A stretch of DNA of 64,000 bases, taken from the NCBI RefSeq assembly GCF_019511605.1, contig NZ_JAEUAV010000001.1, positions 1 through 64,000 on the forward strand, in the 5' to 3' direction. Of the stretch, positions 61,847 through 64,000 are shown one piece after another. Each line of letters opens with the position of its first letter. The stretch's first letter is position 1. Source of the DNA: Paraburkholderia phenoliruptrix. GTDB lineage: Bacteria; Pseudomonadota; Gammaproteobacteria; Burkholderiales; Burkholderiaceae. The translations under genes and the position numbers were made by a program. Below the pieces are notes generated by a model. It saw only the letters and a program-made list of their open reading frames with translations. It ran no database searches and was not told the origin of the DNA.

Positions 61847-62512
61847 CTATTTTTTGTGCCGCTGCGCAAGCTTTTTGGCGTCCTGCAGTGCGGCGACAAT
61901 CGCCGCGTAGGCACGCTGGCGCGTTTCGGGGTCCGGCGCCCGCAGAGCAAACGACGGGTGATAAGTCGCGACCACCAGACGGTCGCCATGTTCAATGACC
62001 GTGCCGATCGAATCCTGCAAGCGCGACTTCGGATCTTCGAGCACCGCCTTCAACGCAGTGGCGCCCAACGCCACGATCACATGGGCGCCCACGTTTTCGA
62101 GCTCCCGCTCCAGCCAGTAGTGGCACGCGTCCACCTCGCGTTGCGCCGGTGTTTTATGCATGCGGCGCTTGCCGCGTGGCGTCCACTTGAAGTGCTTCAC
62201 GGCGTTGGTCACATACACTTCCTTGCGTGCAACGCCTGCCTCGGCAAGCGCATCGTCGAGCAATGCGCCGGCCGGTCCGACAAACGGCAGGCCCGCCAAG
62301 TCCTCCTTGTCGCCGGGCTGCTCGCCGACCATCATGATCGGCGCGCGTTTTGGACCCGCGCCGGGCACGCCCTGCGTCGCATTGGCCCACAACGCGCAGC
62401 GGCGGCAAGCGTCGAGCGTTGCGGGTTGCTGGTCGGGATGGACCTCGGGGCTCGCGGCGGTTTCACCTTCTGCCGCTGGCGTGCTTTTGGCTGTGCGCCG
62501 GGTAGTGGCCAT
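61847..62512 (-). CDS. UdgX-type uracil-DNA glycosylase
   Basis: A 221-aa glycosylase. Motif A is G-E-Q-P-G-D-K-E-D-L-A-G-L-P-F-V-G-P-A-G and the UdgX-specific loop is K-R-R-M-H119-K-T-P. In UdgX of Mycobacterium smegmatis the equivalent His forms a covalent bond with the abasic site after uracil removal. Cys pairs for the Fe-S cluster are partly seen (C-R-R-C and D-A-C-H-Y-W); I see only three Cys. The start ATG 62512 gives an N-terminus of the usual length. Confidence 0.88.
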   Translation of the reverse strand: MATTRRTAKSTPAAEGETAASPEVHPDQQPATLDACRRCALWANATQGVPGAGPKRAPIMMVGEQPGDKEDLAGLPFVGPAGALLDDALAEAGVARKEVYVTNAVKHFKWTPRGKRRMHKTPAQREVDACHYWLERELENVGAHVIVALGATALKAVLEDPKSRLQDSIGTVIEHGDRLVVATYHPSFALRAPDPETRQRAYAAIVAALQDAKKLAQRHKK

Positions 62513-62776
62513 GATTCGTCGCGTTGCGCTTCTCGCTCGTGAATGGATCGTGAGGATAACGACGGCAAGCAAACGTCGTTCCGGCCACGCGCTCGTGGCG
62601 ACAGCAGGCTCAGGCGCGCAATGTGCTTAAAGATAGGCCCGCTGACGTCTTGCGGTAGCGGCGCGCGACGTATGCGCGACGGCACCGTGACGCGATCGGC
62701 GGCCCATCGGGGCGCACGGTAATTTCTTCACAGCAGGCTGCCGGCGCCAGGAGCCGAAATCACAAGGAGAACAACG

Positions 62777-62947
62777 ATGACCCTGCTTATCTACCTGGTC
62801 GGATGGATCATTTTTATCGGCGGCGTGGCTTGGGGATTGATGGCGCTTCATGTCGCGCAGCATGTCATCGCGATCGTGGCTGTGATTCTGTTCGGCATCG
62901 CGGTGATCACCGGCGCGACGCGAGCGCGCAATCGCGACCGCTCGTAG
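62777..62947 (+). CDS. 56-aa membrane peptide
   Basis: A short gene with AAGGAG 8 nt before ATG 62777. The product has two hydrophobic helices (L-L-I-Y-L-V-G-W-I-I-F-I-G-G-V-A-W-G-L and V-I-A-I-V-A-V-I-L-F-G-I-A-V-I) and a basic C-terminus (R-A-R-N-R-D-R-S). Its last 41 bp overlap the end of the converging acetyltransferase gene. Confidence 0.7.
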   Translation: MTLLIYLVGWIIFIGGVAWGLMALHVAQHVIAIVAVILFGIAVITGATRARNRDRS

Positions 62948-64000
62948 CGCGCTGCGTGAGCCTGCGCGCGCCAGACGCGAGCGCGCGGACGAAGCGCCGT
63001 GCGTGGATCGCGAGCAGTCCCCAGCTCGAGTTGACGATCTGCGTGGTCCACGCGCGCGACGCTTCTCCGTGCGCCCAATACGCCTTGAAGCGCTCGGCCC
63101 CGACGCCGAAGTCGAGGTCGTAGCCGTTGTCGAACGCCCACTTCACGCATTGCTCGACCGCGATGAGGCCCGGGCAACAGCGTCCGTAATAGGGATCGTA
63201 GCCGGCGAAAATCGCGCTCGCCCACGGGTTGCCCAGGCTGACGATAATCCCCGCAACCGGCGCGTCGTTCAGCGTCACGACGATGAGGCGCGCGATCGAC
63301 GGCACCTCGCCCGAATGAATCAGCTTGCCGAGAAACAGTTCGAACGCACTCGAGTCGAGCCATACACTGCGTTTGCCGACGCGGTCGCTCCAGTTGCGCT
63401 TGCAGTTGAACATCCATTCGATGAGCGAGGCCGTCTCGCGCTCCTCGGCGGGATCGAGCACGCGCACCGCGACCGTGCCTTCCTTCGACAGACGTTTGGC
63501 GAACGTGCCGGGCCGCTTGCCGAACAGGGTGCCAAGCGAGCGGCAATAGTCGTCCCACGCGCCCTGCCCGCGCAATCGCGCGGCCGACGCCTGATGTGCC
63601 TCGGTAAAGAGCACGTGCCGCGCGCGCGAGATTAGCGTGTGCAGGTGGAGCCTCTCGCGCACGTAAGGCAGATGGATGAAGTCCGCGCCGCAGCGCCGGC
63701 GCGCAGTGTTCCAGGCGCCTTCTATGAGCGCCGTGGCCGACGGGTCGTCGGCAACGAGCACGCTCGTATAGTCGCCGCCTTCCGGTCCGAGCGGCACGAC
63801 GTAGGTCCAGAACGCGCGCTTGACGGCTTCGAGCGGCCAGACCACGACCAGTTGCCCGGCCTCGCGGCCGACGATGCATCGGAGCAGACGTCCGTGCGGC
63901 TTCGACACATGCTGCCATGCCAGCCAGCAATAGCTGAACGATTGATAGTAGTGGCCTTGCGCGCGCGTCCACAGTCTGTCCCATTCGGGCTGTAGCGCGC
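62907..64000 (-). CDS. BcsL/FemAB-like GNAT acyltransferase, partial at window edge
   Basis: The frame stays open to the right edge: residues A-L-Q-P-E-W-D-R-L-W ... Y-Y-Q-S-F-S-Y-C-W-L-A-W-Q precede an internal GTG at 63908, so the start lies outside the window. The family (cellulose-biosynthesis acetyltransferase BcsL/CelD-like) is seen from F-I-H-L-P-Y-V, S-L-G-T-L-F-G-K-R-P-G-T-F-A-K-R-L, E-W-M-F-N-C-K-R-N-W, V-A-G-I-I-V-S-L-G-N and the acceptor-binding segment A-F-D-N-G-Y-D-L-D-F-G-V-G-A-E-R-F-K. It probably transfers an acyl group during polysaccharide or envelope synthesis. Confidence 0.83.
   Translation of the reverse strand, partial: ALQPEWDRLWTRAQGHYYQSFSYCWLAWQHVSKPHGRLLRCIVGREAGQLVVVWPLEAVKRAFWTYVVPLGPEGGDYTSVLVADDPSATALIEGAWNTARRRCGADFIHLPYVRERLHLHTLISRARHVLFTEAHQASAARLRGQGAWDDYCRSLGTLFGKRPGTFAKRLSKEGTVAVRVLDPAEERETASLIEWMFNCKRNWSDRVGKRSVWLDSSAFELFLGKLIHSGEVPSIARLIVVTLNDAPVAGIIVSLGNPWASAIFAGYDPYYGRCCPGLIAVEQCVKWAFDNGYDLDFGVGAERFKAYWAHGEASRAWTTQIVNSSWGLLAIHARRFVRALASGARRLTQRATSGRDCALASRR

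Noticed and set aside
1..64000. Insertion sequences, integrase genes or attachment sites that would mark the T3SS as a mobile island
   Set aside because: I found no transposase, integrase, tRNA or flanking direct repeats in the window, so recent mobility is not supported.

Overview
The window is GC-rich, densely packed bacterial DNA with a beta-proteobacterial flavour, most likely Burkholderiaceae close to Paraburkholderia, Caballeronia or Trinickia. I infer this from gene content (a Ralstonia/Xanthomonas-type hrp cluster, methanethiol oxidase, UdgX, KfrA-like protein) and base composition; no rRNA or tRNA is present to confirm it.

Region 1 (about 0.1-36 kb) is a Hrp2-type type III secretion system (T3SS) with its regulator and probable substrates. 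An HrpG-like OmpR-class regulator (6592-7635) sits beside a minus-strand operon hrpB1-sctI-sctJ-sctK-sctL-sctN-sctO-sctT-sctC (16969 down to 7731). It diverges from a plus-strand set sctU-sctV-sctP, sctQ-sctR-sctS-hpaA-like-sctD-hrpD6-like, a small pilin candidate and an HpaB-like chaperone (17344-27485). Two large homologous proteins of about 1,150-1,300 residues, each with an Ala-Trp-Arg motif, lie near the two ends of the cluster and resemble AWR (RipA) effectors.

The main discovery is a set of nine plant-inducible-promoter boxes (TTCGB-N15-TTCGB), every one with exact 15-nt spacing and most followed at 30-31 nt by a YANNNT -10 element. They precede hrpB1, sctU, sctQ, the second AWR gene and an Hpa2-like lytic transglycosylase, and also four genes not usually placed in a T3SS: an unknown 150-aa protein, a GNAT acetyltransferase, a proline-rich protein with a hydrophobic core, and a hormone-sensitive-lipase-type esterase. 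These four are candidate new effectors, translocon parts or co-regulated virulence factors. An HrpX/HrpB-type AraC activator, the expected box-binding protein, is not in the window. Several T3SS genes carry in-frame short tandem repeats, most strikingly sctK.

Region 2 (36-46 kb) is housekeeping and accessory: a sulfonate-type binding protein, a leader with stacked hairpins followed by methanethiol oxidase (SBP56) and a membrane protein, a secreted NlpC/P60-like lipoprotein, and a phospholipase D-VTT fusion followed by an endonuclease/phosphatase-family protein.

Region 3 (46-60 kb) holds a KfrA-like coiled-coil protein, a sorbosone-dehydrogenase-like lipoprotein with a TreS-like GH13 enzyme, a divergent alpha-glucosidase, and a signalling cluster. 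The cluster comprises a periplasmic binding protein with a membrane histidine kinase on one strand, and a PAS kinase, CheY-like regulator, CheC-like phosphatase and a degenerate HD-GYP regulator on the other.

Region 4 (60-64 kb) carries two small coupled genes, a DUF72 protein, a UdgX uracil-DNA glycosylase, a 56-aa membrane peptide and a BcsL/FemAB-like acetyltransferase that runs off the right edge.
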